The notes under the pieces: model-generated | The model's database searches: none | Told to the model about the DNA's origin: nothing | Seen by the model: the letters and a program-made list of their open reading frames with translations, nothing else | Source of the DNA: Clostridiales bacterium | GTDB taxonomy: Bacteria > Bacillota > Clostridia > Lachnospirales > WQUN01 | Direction of reading: 5' to 3' | Length of the DNA: 6,373 nucleotides | Assembly (NCBI GenBank): GCA_031254075.1 | Contig: JAIRVD010000037.1 | Coordinates: forward strand, 1-6,373 | Translations under genes and position numbers: made by a program | Shown: positions 5,389 through 6,373 of the stretch, piece by piece | Numbering within the stretch: position 1 is the stretch's first letter | How the letters are laid out: every line of letters starts with the position of its first letter

Positions 5389-6373
5389 AAATAAATTGAC
5401 TTATTTTTTGTATATATTCTGCGGCAGAACCGCAATTGAACTCTTCCAATGCAAAAATTGTCTGACGAATCAACTCGTCGGTTTCATCGGTGAACGAAAC
5501 ATCCCTCAACGGCGAAAGAGCATCCAACGCGCCCATTGCGTCAAAGCCTTCGACAGCGATAGTGGCGGCTTCTATTGCGGCTTTTAATTTTTCCGCGCCG
5601 ACTTTTTCCTTTGGTCTTTCAGAAACTTCAAGTGCGTCAATTAATTGTTCCCCCAATGCCTCCAACATACTCTTAAACGGCGGATATAATTCGTCGCACA
5701 GTGCTTGGTTTTCCTCGTTTGCGGCGTTTTCCAAATTTGCCGCGTCATTGCCCGGTTCTGTCGCGCCGATATTTCGCAGAACGCCCTTGACGCCATGCAC
5801 TTCGATTCGGAATTCTTTCAGACTTCCTTCCTCAACATATTTATCCATTTTGCAAATAGTGTCGGGCAACAGGCGAACCAATATACTTATCGTTTTTTCA
5901 TATGCGTCTTCAAGCCCGCCCATTCTTTCAAGTGCGGCGTCGGCATCAACGCATTTTATTTTTTTAATCCTTGAAATAAAATCCAAACCATCGGATTCGG
6001 CAATTTCTTTCGTTTTTTCTGATTCTGTATTATCCGTTTCCCATTCCTTTTTGGAAAGCCAATCGGAAATATAGTCGGATATATGTAATAAAATAGACTC
6101 TTTTCCTTCGGATAATGTATTATTCGTATTACTTTCAAGCAAAATGAAACCGAAAAAAGTGCCGTTTCTGAGCGGAACAATGCACACCGAAGTTGTTTCG
6201 GGCGAAATATAATCTATTTTCTGCGCGTTAATCGCATGTGAATTTAAAAACGCGATTTTACGGTTTCTTAACAACGCTTCAATTTGCTCATAGGCGTAAA
6301 ACGTGTACGGCGACGAACCCGCGACATACGCAGTTGCGTTGCCCGCGTCGCTGTGAACAATTGATATTCTGAA
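5387..6373 (-). CDS. GAF-like and HPt domain protein, 5' end outside the window
   Basis: The frame stays open from the TAG at 5387 to the window edge, giving at least 328 residues. A TTG at 6274 could be taken as a start but lies inside a domain and is not convincing, so the gene is partial. Counting from that TTG codon, the region before it through about residue 72 resembles the second half of a GAF sensor domain: TSVCIVPLRNGTFFGFILLES, then a closing helix with LLHISDYISDWL. After a short polar linker the HPt domain spans about 105-215, with phospho-acceptor H160 in VHGVKGVLRNIGA followed by the usual A-x-x-LE helix (179-183). Residues 225-295 are a helical tail rich in Ala and Glu, of the kind found after HPt domains in large phosphorelay proteins. 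No kinase domain lies between the GAF-like and HPt parts. It is first in the visible operon, 10 bp before the receiver gene, and probably relays phosphate from the hybrid kinase to that receiver. What lies N-terminal of the GAF region cannot be seen. Confidence 0.85.
   Translation of the reverse strand, partial: FRISIVHSDAGNATAYVAGSSPYTFYAYEQIEALLRNRKIAFLNSHAINAQKIDYISPETTSVCIVPLRNGTFFGFILLESNTNNTLSEGKESILLHISDYISDWLSKKEWETDNTESEKTKEIAESDGLDFISRIKKIKCVDADAALERMGGLEDAYEKTISILVRLLPDTICKMDKYVEEGSLKEFRIEVHGVKGVLRNIGATEPGNDAANLENAANEENQALCDELYPPFKSMLEALGEQLIDALEVSERPKEKVGAEKLKAAIEAATIAVEGFDAMGALDALSPLRDVSFTDETDELIRQTIFALEEFNCGSAAEYIQKISQFI

Noticed and set aside
5490..6074. A 194-codon plus-strand open frame opposite the GAF–HPt gene
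   Set aside because: Ser/Ala-rich, low-complexity translation with no recognisable domain; it is the antisense of a gene with clear HPt motifs.

Overview
The window holds five protein genes, all on the minus strand, in the reading order (right to left) GAF–HPt protein (5' end off the window), receiver protein, lipid-kinase-like protein, membrane hybrid histidine kinase, and Rpn-type nuclease. Spacing is tight: 10 bp between the first two, a 4-bp ATGA overlap between the third and fourth, and 49 bp before the nuclease. The one larger gap (92 bp) holds a very strong GC-rich hairpin. No RNA gene, insertion sequence, CRISPR array or plus-strand gene is supported. The organism is a bacterium of intermediate GC using standard stop codons. 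Multi-domain phosphorelay proteins and Rpn/YhgA-like nucleases of this style are common in anaerobic gut-type bacteria (clostridia, spirochaetes, Synergistes-like groups), but the sequence alone does not fix the phylum.

Region by region: 5387-6373 encodes the C-terminal part of a protein with a GAF-like sensor domain followed directly by a histidine phosphotransfer (HPt) domain. 4405-5376 encodes an alpha-helical N-terminal region joined to a C-terminal receiver. 4349-4388 is a near-perfect hairpin. 3326-4312 is a diacylglycerol/sphingosine-kinase-fold protein whose nucleotide-binding and catalytic motifs are altered at several signature positions. 930-3329 is a six-TM hybrid kinase with PAS, HisKA, HATPase, a degenerate receiver and an intact receiver. 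899-928 is an imperfect hairpin. 50-880 is a PD-(D/E)XK Rpn-family protein with 12-bp tandem repeats near its 3' end.

The natural reading is a split multistep phosphorelay. The membrane kinase autophosphorylates, passes phosphate to its own last receiver, then to the HPt domain of the first gene, and on to the stand-alone receiver of the second. The hybrid kinase has no HPt of its own, which the separate HPt protein would supply. No DNA-binding output domain is visible, so the output is probably a protein interaction. The translationally coupled lipid-kinase-like protein, with a probably altered or dead active site, is the most unusual component. It may act as a lipid- or nucleotide-sensing partner of the membrane kinase (inference). 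The Rpn gene at the end looks like an accessory passenger.
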